From assembly GCF_900188445.1 (NCBI RefSeq), contig NZ_FZOR01000009.1, positions 124,001 to 188,000 on the forward strand: DNA of 64,000 nt, written 5' to 3'. Positions 1-7,686 of this stretch are shown one piece after another. The stretch is from Actinomadura meyerae (GTDB taxonomy: Bacteria > Actinomycetota > Actinomycetes > Streptosporangiales > Streptosporangiaceae). The notes below the pieces were generated by a model. The model did no database searches. It was not told the origin of the DNA and saw only the letters and a list, made by a program, of their open reading frames with translations. Within the stretch, counting starts at the first letter, position 1. Each line of letters starts with the position of its first letter. The translations under genes and the position numbers were made by a program.

Positions 1-1
1 G

Positions 2-2569
2 ACGGCGCTGGACGACACCGAGCGGCGCACCGCCGCCGCCGAGCTTCCCCGGCTGCTGAAGGAGATGCGGGCCGCGACGGAGTACGGGTGGTTCGACGAT
101 GAGGTGATGCGCCGGCTGCTCATCGCCGGTGCCGGCGCGATCGGCGGCCCGGCCGCGGCGGCGTCCTGGCTGTGCCGCACCGACCTGCGGCTCTGGTGGT
201 GGGGCGATGACGCCATGCGGCTGCTGGACGAGGTGACGCGGGCCCGCCCCGCGGAGTGGCGCGCCGAGGTCGCGCGCCGGATCGGCGACCGGATGCGGGT
301 CTTCGACGGGGAGCGGGCACGCTGGGAGGTCGCGGCGGCGCTCGCCAGGTCGGCCGGCGCCCCGCCGCCGGTGTCCGACGGTTTCGTGGTCGGCTGGGTC
401 GCCGGCCCCGGCCACGCGGAGGACCTCGCCCGCGACCCGTTCCTGGACACGCTCCTCCCGAAGCTGTTCGAGGCGGAAGGGGTCGGCGCCGCCCTCGCCG
501 ACGACGCGAACCGGGTCCAGTGGGACGCGTCCCGCGAGACCACCTGGGCCGCCGCGCTGGTGGACCTGGCCCGTGCGGGACGGATCGAGCGCCGCCTCCT
601 CCTCGACGGCTGCGTGAGCCGCTTCCTGCGCGGCGGCACGGCGCATTCCCTGCGCTGGTTCGCCGGGCTCCACGACGCGCTCGAACCCACCGACGAGGAG
701 ACCGTCGACCGCCTCCGCGACTACGTGCGGCTGCTGCCCACCGCGCCGCCGGTGGTGGCCGACCTCGCGCTGCGGCAGGTGCGCCGCGCCGACGACCTCG
801 GCCGGCTCGGCGCGGAGCCGTTCACCGAGGCCGCGGACGCGGTGCTGTTCCGCCCCGAGCGCAAGCTCGTCCGGGCCTGCCTGACCTGGCTCGACCGGAC
901 GGCCCGCAGGCGCGGCCGGGTCGACGCCACGCTGCGCGCCCTCACCGCGCTCTTCCCGTCCGAGGTGATCGACCTGCGCGAGCGCGCCGTCAAGATCGCG
1001 GCCAAGCACGCCGCCCGCGCGGGCGAGGCCGTCCGGGCGGAGGTCCGGGACGCGGCCGGGGTCCTGCCCGCCGGGCCGCGCGCGGCGATCGCGGACGCGT
1101 TCGGCGAGGTCGAGGCCCTCCCGGAACCCGTCTCGCCGGGCCCGCTCCCCTACGTGCCCAGGGCGATGCCCGCGCCCATCGGCTCCCTGGCCGAGCTCGC
1201 CGACGAGTTCGGCACCCTGGTGCGCGCCGAGGAGGAGTGGGCCGCGACGGAGCGGTTCCTGGCGGCGCTCATCGACCACGCCCACCGCGACCCCGGCGGG
1301 ACCAGGGAGGCGCTGTGGAAGGTCGCCGACGACATCGCGCCGTGGATCACCAGGCCGGACGACTACGCGTACATGCGCCGCACCATCGAGGCCAGCTGGG
1401 TCGCCTTCCCGGTGGACACCCTGCTGTTCGGGCGCCGGAAGCGCGCGGCCGGGCTCCGCGCCGCCCTCTCCCTGCGGCGCTCGCGTCCGGGCGCGGCGCC
1501 GTCCGATCCGCCGCTGGCACGGTTCCTGGAGTGGCGGCTGCGCGAGACCGCGTCCTCCGTCGGGACGCGGCCGCTTCTCCTCGCGACCCCGACCGAGGCG
1601 AGCGGGCACATCGACCCGGACGTCCTCGTCGGCCGCCTCGAACGCCTGGAGGAGGCGGGCGCCGAGCCGGGGCGGGCCGACCTCGCTCAGGCGATGCTCC
1701 GCGTCCCGCGCGAGGTCGGCCCCGCGGCCCCGGTTCGGGCGAAGGCGCTGGCGTCCGGGGCGGGCCGGGCCGTCGCGTCCTGGCTCGCCGCAGGCGGCCT
1801 CCCGGACCCGGCCGTCACCTGCGAGATCATCGACCCGCGGAGCGGCACCGGCGGTGACCGGGCATCGCGCCCCCCGGCCCTCATCCGCACTTCGGTGGAC
1901 GTGCCCGGCGACACCGACGCCGACCGCGTGTGCGCCCTGTCCGCGCGGGCCGGGCGCGACGCGGCACCCTGGAACCTCCTTGAGCGGATCGGGCACTGGC
2001 CCGCGATCCTGCCGTCCCACCGCGAGGTCGCCGCCGCGCACCTCGCCGTCCACGCCGGAAACTTCCCGGACGACGTCCGGATGCCGGGCGCCGCCATGCT
2101 CGGCGTCGCGGAGGCCGACGGCCCGGCCGGGCCCGCCACCGCCGCCCTCCTCGCGTTCACCCTGGCCGCCGACGACCAGCGCGACCGGTCGAACGCCGTC
2201 GACGCGCTGGTGACGCTCAGCGCCCGGGACGCCCTCCCGGCGGCCGAGACGGGCACCGCGCTCGGCAGGCTGTGCGCGCTGGGCCGCATCCCGCTGCCCC
2301 GCACGCTCAAGGCCCTCACGGCCGCCGCCGACGCGGGCGCCCACGCCGATGTGTGGACGGTCCTGGCCACCGCGCTACCGCACATGCTCCCCGCGCCGGG
2401 CGAACGCGCACCCGCCGGTCTCCCGTCCCTGGTCGCCCTGGCCACCCGGATGGCCGAGGTCACCGGCGCGAAGGGCGCCGTCCCGGCGGTCGCGGAGGTG
2501 GCGGCGCGCGGCGGTTCCAGCCGCCTGGTCACCGAATGCGCCCGCCTCCACCGCACGATCGCAACCTGA
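2..2569 (+). CDS. DUF6493 family protein, 5' end outside the window
   Basis: The reading frame is open to the left edge (codons from base 2 encode TALDDTERRTAAAELPRLLKEM before the first Met at 65), so the true start lies upstream and about 856 residues are visible. The protein is soluble, rich in Ala/Arg/Leu and made of helical HEAT-like stretches, with no catalytic motif I recognise. The N-terminal pattern and helical make-up resemble the actinobacterial DUF6493 family, which in other genomes sits beside SWIM zinc-finger and MoxR/VWA genes; those neighbours would be off the left edge. Function is unknown. The frame has strong GC3 bias throughout. Family assignment is from memory of the pattern and is moderately sure; the coding call is firm. 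Confidence 0.75.
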   Translation, partial: TALDDTERRTAAAELPRLLKEMRAATEYGWFDDEVMRRLLIAGAGAIGGPAAAASWLCRTDLRLWWWGDDAMRLLDEVTRARPAEWRAEVARRIGDRMRVFDGERARWEVAAALARSAGAPPPVSDGFVVGWVAGPGHAEDLARDPFLDTLLPKLFEAEGVGAALADDANRVQWDASRETTWAAALVDLARAGRIERRLLLDGCVSRFLRGGTAHSLRWFAGLHDALEPTDEETVDRLRDYVRLLPTAPPVVADLALRQVRRADDLGRLGAEPFTEAADAVLFRPERKLVRACLTWLDRTARRRGRVDATLRALTALFPSEVIDLRERAVKIAAKHAARAGEAVRAEVRDAAGVLPAGPRAAIADAFGEVEALPEPVSPGPLPYVPRAMPAPIGSLAELADEFGTLVRAEEEWAATERFLAALIDHAHRDPGGTREALWKVADDIAPWITRPDDYAYMRRTIEASWVAFPVDTLLFGRRKRAAGLRAALSLRRSRPGAAPSDPPLARFLEWRLRETASSVGTRPLLLATPTEASGHIDPDVLVGRLERLEEAGAEPGRADLAQAMLRVPREVGPAAPVRAKALASGAGRAVASWLAAGGLPDPAVTCEIIDPRSGTGGDRASRPPALIRTSVDVPGDTDADRVCALSARAGRDAAPWNLLERIGHWPAILPSHREVAAAHLAVHAGNFPDDVRMPGAAMLGVAEADGPAGPATAALLAFTLAADDQRDRSNAVDALVTLSARDALPAAETGTALGRLCALGRIPLPRTLKALTAAADAGAHADVWTVLATALPHMLPAPGERAPAGLPSLVALATRMAEVTGAKGAVPAVAEVAARGGSSRLVTECARLHRTIAT

Positions 2570-2679
2570 GCGCGCGCCCCGGTGTTCATAGAGGACACGG
2601 CGTTCGACCACGCGCCGCCCATGACCGGGATGTCGGACGCGCGTGGGACGCTGGACGTACCGGGAAGGAGCACCGCACG

Positions 2680-3222
2680 ATGACCGAGACCCTCGCGTTC
2701 GGCACGGTCGACACCGTGCTCGGGCGCCTGCTCGTCGCCGAGACCGGGACGGGGGTCGCGGCGCTGCACTTCCGCGACACCCCCGCCGCCCGCGCCCGGA
2801 CCGCCAAGGCCGCCGGGCTGCCGGTCGTGGACGCCCCCGGCCGGGTCGCCCCGGTCCTGGCGGCGCTGCGCGACTACTTCGCCGGCGACCTGAAGGGGTT
2901 CGAGGTGCCGATCGACTGGCGCCTCACCTCCGACGCCCAGCGGCAGGTGCTGACCACGCTGTACGACACCGTCCCCTACGGGCGGACCGTCACCTACGGC
3001 GAGCTGGGCGACCGCAGCGGCACCGGCGTGCACGCCCAGGTCATCGGGCAGATCATGGGGAGCAACCCGATCCCGCTGATCGTGCCGTGCCACCGGGTCG
3101 TCGCCTCGAACGGGCTGGGCGGCTACAGCGGCGGGTCGGGCATCGAGGTCAAGCGCTGGCTGCTGACGCTGGAGGGCGCCCTGCCCGCGACCCTCGACTG
3201 GGACATCGGCCGCGCCCCGTAA
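2680..3222 (+). CDS. ogt: methylated-DNA--protein-cysteine S-methyltransferase
   Basis: Suicide DNA-repair enzyme of 180 aa that moves the methyl group from O6-methylguanine to its own cysteine. The diagnostic active-site motif PCHRVV is present at about residues 129-134 within IPLIVPCHRVVASNG, followed by the GGYSGG turn. The N-terminal ribonuclease-like domain and the helix-turn-helix part (QRQVLTTLYDTVPYGRTVTYGEL) are both intact and the length is normal for the single-domain Ogt type, with no AraC-like Ada domain. The ATG is chosen because GGGAAGGAG lies 10 bases upstream. It is monocistronic; a TetR gene follows 37 bp later with its own promoter. Confidence 0.95.
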   Translation: MTETLAFGTVDTVLGRLLVAETGTGVAALHFRDTPAARARTAKAAGLPVVDAPGRVAPVLAALRDYFAGDLKGFEVPIDWRLTSDAQRQVLTTLYDTVPYGRTVTYGELGDRSGTGVHAQVIGQIMGSNPIPLIVPCHRVVASNGLGGYSGGSGIEVKRWLLTLEGALPATLDWDIGRAP

Positions 3223-3223
3223 C

Positions 3224-3253
3224 TTACCTACGCGTAGTCGGCAAGCCTAGAAT
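3224..3253 (+). promoter_or_regulatory. promoter and candidate autoregulatory operator of the TetR gene at 3260
   Basis: A -35-like TTACCT (3224-3229) and a -10 TAGAAT (3248-3253) are separated by 18 nt. The GTG start is exactly 6 nt after the -10 box, so the message is probably leaderless. Inside the spacer is the perfect palindrome CTACGCGTAG (3228-3237), flanked by CTTAC and CGGCAAG, which together make a longer imperfect inverted repeat of the kind TetR dimers bind. This suggests autorepression. Confidence 0.6.
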
Positions 3254-3259
3254 GGGCGC

Positions 3260-3832
3260 GTGCCGAAGATCAGTGAGGCGACCGTCGCCGAGCACCGGGC
3301 CCGGCAGCTGCGGAACCTGCTGGACGGGGCGCGCGCGCTCGTGGCGGAGGAGGGCATCGAGGCGCTGACGCTGGCGGCGCTGGCGCGGCGGGTGGGGCTG
3401 TCCCGGCCGGGCCTGTACGAGTACTTCCGGTCCAGGGACGACCTCGTCGCCGCGATCCTGGACGAGGAACTGCCGCGGTGGGCGGCGCTGGTCGAGCGCG
3501 CCCTCGGCGGCGCGACCGGCCTGGACGGCAAGGTCGCGGCGTACGTCCGCTGCCAGCTGGAGGTCATGACGGACGGCCGGCACGCCGCCGCCGTCGCGCT
3601 GGCCGAGCACGCGCTCGCCCAGCCGGCCCTCGACCGCATCCGGGCCGGGCACGCGCAGCTGCTGCGGCCGCTCGCGGCCGCGCTGGAGGAGGGCGGCGTC
3701 CCGGAGCCGGAGCTGCGCGCCGAGCTGATCCAGGGGCTGGTCGACGCCGCCGCCCGGCTCGCCCAGCGGCCGGACGGCGCCGCGGCCGTCGTCGACGCGA
3801 CGGTGGCGCAGGCGGTCCGGGGGCTCGGCTAG
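3260..3832 (+). CDS. TetR/AcrR family transcriptional regulator
   Basis: A 190-aa one-component repressor. The N-terminal helix-turn-helix spans about residues 28-50 (LTLAALARRVGLSRPGLYEYF), followed by the all-helical ligand-binding domain. There is no Shine-Dalgarno; the GTG start lies 6 nt downstream of TAGAAT and translation is probably leaderless. The stop codon TAG overlaps the stop of the convergent SDR gene within the four bases CTAG (3829-3832). Likely regulates itself through the CTACGCGTAG palindrome; whether it also controls the neighbouring SDR or ogt is not shown by the sequence. The ligand is unknown. Confidence 0.9.
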   Translation: MPKISEATVAEHRARQLRNLLDGARALVAEEGIEALTLAALARRVGLSRPGLYEYFRSRDDLVAAILDEELPRWAALVERALGGATGLDGKVAAYVRCQLEVMTDGRHAAAVALAEHALAQPALDRIRAGHAQLLRPLAAALEEGGVPEPELRAELIQGLVDAAARLAQRPDGAAAVVDATVAQAVRGLG

Positions 3833-4743
3833 GAGGCCCGCGCGGGCGCGTAGGTGACGCCGGTGAGGGTCTCGGAGACCTCCCAGAGGCGCTCTCCGAG
3901 GCCGGGCCGGTTCGCCTGCGGCGGCGTGACCACCTTGGCGGGGGCGCCGCGGTACTGGAGCAGCCTGGGGCCGTAGCAGGCGCCGCCCTCGACGTCCGCC
4001 GTCGCCGCGTACAGGGACGGCAGCGCCCCCGCCGCGGCGGACTGGGCGATCAGCGCGTTGCCGATGCCGGTGGCCTTCTCCATGAGGGTGTTGCCCTGCA
4101 TCCTCGGCCCGGTCCGCTGGAGGTTCGTCGCCGCGTAGCCGGGGTGGGCGGCGACGCTCGTCAGCTCCGGGAAGCGCCGGTCGAGCTCCTTGGCGAACAG
4201 CAGGTTGGCGAGCTTGGCCTGCGCGTAGGCCGCCCACTTGCGGTACCGGCGCTCGCCCTGCAGGTCGTCGAAGTCGAGCCGGCCCGTCCAGGCGAAGCCG
4301 GAGGTGACGGTGACGACGCGGGCGGACGGCGCGGAGCGCAGCGCGGGCAGCAGCAGCCCGGTGAGCGCGAAATGGCCGAGGTGGTTGGTGCCGAACTGCG
4401 TCTCGAAGCCGTCGGCGGTGGCGCGGCGCGGGATCGCCATGACGCCGGCGTTGTTGACGAGGACGTCGACCGGTTCCGCGCCGTACCGGTCCGCGAACGT
4501 CCGGACGGACGCCAGGTCGGCGAGGTCGAGCGCGCCGAGCGCGAGGTCGGCGCCGGGCGCGGCCTTCCGCATGCGGTCGAAGGCGGCCTGCCCGCGTTCG
4601 GCGCTGCGGCAGGCCAGCACGACGGACGCGCCGTGCCGGGCGAGCTGCAGCGCGGTGTGGTAGCCGATGCCGCTGTTGGCACCGGTGACGACCGCCCGCC
4701 GCCCGGACAGGTCGGGGATGTCGTTCGCCGTCCAGCCGCGCAT
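3829..4743 (-). CDS. short-chain dehydrogenase/reductase (retinol dehydrogenase-like)
   Basis: NAD(P)-dependent oxidoreductase of 304 aa. The Rossmann cofactor motif TGANSGIG is near residue 20, the NNAG motif follows (VNNAGVM), and the catalytic YxxxK is in WAAYAQAKLANLLF. This arrangement, with the long C-terminal substrate loop, matches the RDH/protochlorophyllide-reductase-like branch of the SDR family rather than FabG. Substrate unknown. An in-frame ATG lies four codons upstream (4755), but GGAGGT placed 4-5 nt before the second ATG (4743) favours the shorter form. It lies downstream of the glutathione peroxidase gene on the same strand but has its own promoter. Confidence 0.92.
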   Translation of the reverse strand: MRGWTANDIPDLSGRRAVVTGANSGIGYHTALQLARHGASVVLACRSAERGQAAFDRMRKAAPGADLALGALDLADLASVRTFADRYGAEPVDVLVNNAGVMAIPRRATADGFETQFGTNHLGHFALTGLLLPALRSAPSARVVTVTSGFAWTGRLDFDDLQGERRYRKWAAYAQAKLANLLFAKELDRRFPELTSVAAHPGYAATNLQRTGPRMQGNTLMEKATGIGNALIAQSAAAGALPSLYAATADVEGGACYGPRLLQYRGAPAKVVTPPQANRPGLGERLWEVSETLTGVTYAPARAS

Positions 4744-4791
4744 GGGCACCTCCACGTCGTCGCGGGGCTCGCGTCCCCGCGCGGGACTGCC

Positions 4792-4821
4792 AAGTTAGAC
4801 GGGTCCTCGAATAGAGGGCAA
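4792..4821 (-). promoter_or_regulatory. promoter of the SDR gene
   Basis: On the minus strand TTGCCC (complement of 4816-4821) and TAACTT (complement of 4792-4797) are 18 nt apart, giving a transcript that starts about 40 nt before the ATG at 4743. The -35 box sits within the 16-nt direct repeat at 4814-4843, so the repeat could be an activator or repressor site. Confidence 0.45.
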
Positions 4822-4843
4822 CGGACCCGGAGGGCAACGGACC
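4814..4843. repeat. 16-nt tandem direct repeat upstream of the SDR gene
   Basis: GAGGGCAACGGACC occurs at 4814-4827 and again at 4830-4843, a period of 16 bp (about 1.5 helical turns). It overlaps the candidate -35 box of the SDR promoter. Nothing in the sequence says what binds it. Confidence 0.6.
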
Positions 4844-4870
4844 GGCGGTGTGGCGCGATTCACACCCGCC
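4844..4870 (-). terminator. hairpin downstream of the glutathione peroxidase gene
   Basis: GGCGGTGTG (4844-4852) pairs with CACACCCGCC (4861-4870) with one bulged C and an 8-nt loop. It lies 60 bp past the peroxidase stop, between it and the SDR promoter. There is no U tract, as is common in actinobacteria. Confidence 0.45.
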
Positions 4871-4929
4871 GTGCCGTCGCGAGCGCGCCCGCGGGCGCGC
4901 CCCCGGCGGCGCGGAGGGCATGTCCGCGG

Positions 4930-5418
4930 TCAGGCGGGCAGGTTCTTCTCGATGGCGCCGGTGACCTCGTCGGTCTCCGGCTCGGTCTGCGGCGCGAACC
5001 GGGCCGCGACGGTGCCGTCCGGGGCGATGAGGAACTTCTCGAAGTTCCACCGGATGTCCCCGGTGTACCCCTCGGCGTCGGGGACGCCGACGAGGTCCTG
5101 GTACAGCGGGTGCCGGCCCGGCCCGTTGACCTCGACCTTCTCGGTCATCGGGAAGGTGACGCCGTAAGTCGCCGAGCAGAACTCGGCGATCTCGTCGGCA
5201 CTGCCGGGCTCCTGGCCCATGAACTGGTTGCAGGGCACGCCGAGGACGGTGAAGCCGCGCTCCGCGTACCGCTCCTGCAGCCGCTCCAGCCCGGAGTACT
5301 GCGGGGTGAGGCCGCACTTGGACGCGACGTTGACGACGAGCACGGCCTTGCCCCGGTACTGCGCGAGGTCCGCGGAACCGCCCCGCAGACCCTCGATCTC
5401 TACATCGAAGACAGACAT
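4930..5418 (-). CDS. glutathione peroxidase family protein (probable thioredoxin-dependent 2-Cys peroxidase)
   Basis: Thiol peroxidase of 162 aa that reduces hydroperoxides. Peroxidatic Cys35 is in VASKCGLTPQY, the active-site Gln is in PCNQF (residues 62-66), and the Trp is in WNFEKF. A further Cys81 in AEFCSATYGVTFP occupies the resolving-Cys position of 2-Cys GPx proteins, which use thioredoxin; actinobacteria lack glutathione, so thioredoxin or mycothiol-linked recycling is expected. A -10-like TAGGAT ends 7 nt before the ATG and there is no Shine-Dalgarno, so the mRNA may be leaderless. Cytoplasmic, no signal peptide. Confidence 0.93.
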   Translation of the reverse strand: MSVFDVEIEGLRGGSADLAQYRGKAVLVVNVASKCGLTPQYSGLERLQERYAERGFTVLGVPCNQFMGQEPGSADEIAEFCSATYGVTFPMTEKVEVNGPGRHPLYQDLVGVPDAEGYTGDIRWNFEKFLIAPDGTVAARFAPQTEPETDEVTGAIEKNLPA

Positions 5419-5466
5419 GAGGCCGATCCTAGGAGATTCCTCCCCACGACCGGCCCGGCCGCCGTC

Positions 5467-5622
5467 CTACTTGCCCAAGGCGTTCACGAAGGCGGCGAGC
5501 TGGTTGCCCGCGTTGCCCAACTGGCTGAAGGCGTTGTTGACCACTCCCGCAGCGTCCGTCGGTGAGCTCAGCAAGTAGAAGATGACGAAGGCGATCGCCA
5601 CATAGCGCATGTTCTTCTTCAT
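5467..5622 (-). CDS. 51-residue single-pass membrane peptide, copy 1 of a tandem pair
   Basis: A small protein with a KKN-containing basic N terminus, one hydrophobic segment (about residues 7-19, YVAIAFVIFYLLS), then SPTDAAGVVNNAF and a polar amphipathic C-terminal half ending in ALGK. By hand alignment 25 of 51 residues are identical to the product of 5793-5951 immediately upstream, including AIAFV, the Pro at 21, VNNA and LGNA, so this is an ancestral gene duplication under selection. AGGGA lies about 13 nt before the ATG. Similar ~50-aa proteins with a TM helix and an AA..V..A motif occur widely in actinobacteria as hypothetical proteins. Function unknown; a membrane-associated regulator or subunit is possible. 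Confidence 0.75.
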   Translation of the reverse strand: MKKNMRYVAIAFVIFYLLSSPTDAAGVVNNAFSQLGNAGNQLAAFVNALGK

Positions 5623-5753
5623 CGATACGCCCGTCCCTGGTTGTAGCGCGCGACACAACTGACCCGATGCAATCATGCCCAGCGGCATCGGCCCGCAAAG
5701 CGGGATTTTACTGTGACGCGCGCGCCAGCGCTTGGTCGCCCAGGCGCGAAGAA

Positions 5754-5779
5754 GCCCCGTACCGCCGGGGGTACGGGGC
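5754..5779 (-). terminator. perfect 10-bp stem hairpin between the two membrane peptides
   Basis: GCCCCGTACC (5754-5763) and GGTACGGGGC (5770-5779) form a perfect 10-bp stem with a 6-nt loop, 14 bp after the stop of the upstream peptide gene. On the minus strand it is followed by CTTCTTCG. It looks like an intrinsic terminator, or an attenuator that lowers expression of the downstream copy. Confidence 0.65.
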
Positions 5780-5792
5780 CCGGAGCCGTCCG

Positions 5793-5951
5793 TCAGCTCG
5801 GTATGGCGCTCATGAACTGCGACAACGACTCTGCCGCGTTCCCGAGCCCGCTCAGGGCGTTGTTCACCAGAGTCGCCGCCCCCTGGGGCCTGCTGATGAC
5901 GTACCACGCCACGAAGGCGATGGCGGCGATCTTCATATGCTTCTTGTTCAC
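5793..5951 (-). CDS. 52-residue single-pass membrane peptide, copy 2 of a tandem pair
   Basis: Too short for usual gene calling but well supported. From GTG at 5951 the frame encodes a basic start (NKKHMK), a hydrophobic helix (IAAIAFVAWYVIS), then RPQGAATLVNNALSGLGNA and a Ser/Ala/Phe-containing tail. It is paralogous along its whole length to the gene at 5467-5622. GAGGG is 8 nt before the GTG. A hairpin (CTCTGCG 5962-5968 with CGCAGAG 5981-5987) sits in the short leader and a -10-like TATAAC (complement of 5987-5992) lies just upstream. Function unknown. Confidence 0.7.
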   Translation of the reverse strand: MNKKHMKIAAIAFVAWYVISRPQGAATLVNNALSGLGNAAESLSQFMSAIPS

Positions 5952-6036
5952 TTCAACCACCCTCTGCGGTCGATTACCTACGCAGAGTTATATCCAGGGG
6001 TGGCCGGACGGAGATCAAGACAAGGTAAAGAGACGG

Positions 6037-6330
6037 TCAGGGCCGATTGGCGTGCTCGGTGAGGTAGCCGATGTAGAGCGGCCTGAGCGCCTCGCCGACC
6101 TCGCCCTCCCCCGCGTGCGTGAACTCCTCCAGCAGCGACACCGCGTGGAACAGGTCGAACTCGGCGCGGCCGACCTCGCCCGTCGACGCCGCGGCGGCCG
6201 GGATCGCGCGCAGCAGCTCCCACAGGAAGCCGACGTCCCGCCGCCGCTTGGCGAGGTCCATCGCCCGCTCGTACAGCTCCTTGGAGGACAGCTCGTCCAG
6301 GTTCTCGCCGCCGGGCGTCACATCGGACAT
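6037..6330 (-). CDS. conserved hypothetical protein, 97 aa
   Basis: A small soluble, acidic, mainly helical protein (MSDVTPGGENLDELSSKEL then ERAMDLAKRRRDVGFLWELL). It looks like a compact helical bundle with no cysteines or catalytic motif. I believe such proteins are widespread and uncharacterised in actinobacteria. The -10-like TACAGT (complement of 6337-6342) ends exactly 6 nt before the ATG and there is no Shine-Dalgarno, so a leaderless message is likely. It lies between the membrane-peptide pair and the LCP gene, all on the minus strand but separated by their own signals. Function unknown. Confidence 0.8.
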   Translation of the reverse strand: MSDVTPGGENLDELSSKELYERAMDLAKRRRDVGFLWELLRAIPAAAASTGEVGRAEFDLFHAVSLLEEFTHAGEGEVGEALRPLYIGYLTEHANRP

Positions 6331-6365
6331 GCTCCGACTGTAGCCAAGGGCGCCCGCACGCGAAC

Positions 6366-6394
6366 CGCCCCCGCCACGGCGGGTGGCGGGGGCG
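6366..6394 (-). terminator. intrinsic terminator of the LCP gene
   Basis: CGCCCCCGCCAC (6366-6377) and GTGGCGGGGGCG (6383-6394) form a perfect 12-bp GC stem with a 5-nt loop, 20 bp after the LCP stop codon. Confidence 0.75.
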
Positions 6395-6413
6395 GGCGTC
6401 GCCCGGCGGCGTC

Positions 6414-7520
6414 CTACTTGGTGATGACGTCCTGCGGGATGGGCTGGTCCTGCTTGAGGGCGTCGAACAGCTTGGTCGCCTTGGCCTTGTCCCAGGTGAT
6501 GTAGGCGCCTGCCGCCACGGAGCTGCCGCTGCCCCCGATCGGGACGGTCGTGGTCACTCCGCCGCCGCCGCTGACGCCCTTCATCGCCCACATCATGCGG
6601 ATCAGGTCGTACAGGTGGTCGTTCTCGTCCACCAGGAAGTTGCTGGTGGCGTTCATCGCCAGCGGGACGCTGCGGAACGGGTTGAACATCGTCCCGGGGC
6701 TCGTGGCCTTCTTCATCAGCGCGGCGAAGAACTGGCGCTGGTGCTCCACCCGCTCCAGGTCGGCGCGGGCGTACTTGCGGGTCCGCACGTAGCCGAGCGC
6801 CTGGCCGCCGTCGAGCGTCTGGCAGCCGGCCTTGAGGTCGAGCCCCGCCTTGCGGTCCTTGATGTCGTCCTTGACGCAGATGTCCACGCCGCCGACGGCG
6901 TCGACCACGCCCACGAAGCCGCCGAAGCCGATCTCCGCGTAGTGGTCGATGTGGACGCCGGTGGCCTTCTCCACGGTCTGCACGAGCAGCTTGGGCCCGC
7001 CGAACGAGAAGGCCGCGTTCAGCTTGTTCGACCCGCGCCCCGGGATCGGGACGTAGGAGTCGCGCGGCAGGCTGATCAGTGACGTCCCGCCGGAGCCGTA
7101 GTGGAGCAGCATCATCGAGTCGGTGCGGCGGCCGTTGGCGGCCCCGGTCGCCAGCCGCTTCCGGTCGTCCTTCGACAGGCCCTCCCGGCTGTCGGAGCCG
7201 ACGATCAGCCAGTTCGTGCCGGGGGTGTCGGCGACGCGGCCGGGGTAGTCGACCAGGACCGACTCGCGCTTGAGCCGCGAGTCCAGGTAGAAGTAGCCGC
7301 CCACGACGATCAGGATCAGCACCACCGCGAGGGCGCCGAGCACCCGCGGCCAGCGCCGCCGCCCGCGGCGCCGGACCGGCGCGCCGTCGTACGGGCCGCC
7401 CCGGTCGGCCCGCGCTCCGGCGAGCTGGTCTCCCGCGTACGGGTCGTCGTACGGGTCGTAGCGGTCCCCGTACGGGTCCCGCCCGTAGGCGGCTTGCTGG
7501 TGCGACCGGCCGTCGTTCAT
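6414..7520 (-). CDS. LytR-CpsA-Psr (LCP) family glycopolymer transferase
   Basis: A 368-aa cell-envelope enzyme that transfers lipid-linked glycopolymers to peptidoglycan. It has a disordered Tyr/Asp/Gly-rich cytoplasmic N terminus (1-50), an RRRGRRR stop-transfer patch, one TM helix (about 58-78) and an extracellular LCP domain (about 100-300). The LCP signature residues are all visible: GSDSREG, GRRTDSMMLLH, SLPRDSYV, KLNAAFSFGGP and the Arg-rich VRTRKYARADLERVEHQRQF block that binds the pyrophosphate. TAAGGT ends 6 nt before the ATG and no Shine-Dalgarno is seen, so this gene too may be leaderless. A 12-bp terminator follows. Confidence 0.95.
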   Translation of the reverse strand: MNDGRSHQQAAYGRDPYGDRYDPYDDPYAGDQLAGARADRGGPYDGAPVRRRGRRRWPRVLGALAVVLILIVVGGYFYLDSRLKRESVLVDYPGRVADTPGTNWLIVGSDSREGLSKDDRKRLATGAANGRRTDSMMLLHYGSGGTSLISLPRDSYVPIPGRGSNKLNAAFSFGGPKLLVQTVEKATGVHIDHYAEIGFGGFVGVVDAVGGVDICVKDDIKDRKAGLDLKAGCQTLDGGQALGYVRTRKYARADLERVEHQRQFFAALMKKATSPGTMFNPFRSVPLAMNATSNFLVDENDHLYDLIRMMWAMKGVSGGGGVTTTVPIGGSGSSVAAGAYITWDKAKATKLFDALKQDQPIPQDVITK

Positions 7521-7686
7521 GCGTAGACCTTAGACAACCCGAGGGGTGCGGCGCGTCCCTCCGCCGCATGATTGTCGGGTCGAACAAATCACCGCGCTCT
7601 GTGACGAATGAAGCGGACACTCTCCCCTTCAAGGCGCACACTTCCCCCGGCGGGAGTACACCGGCGGGACGCGCGGAGGGCGGCGC

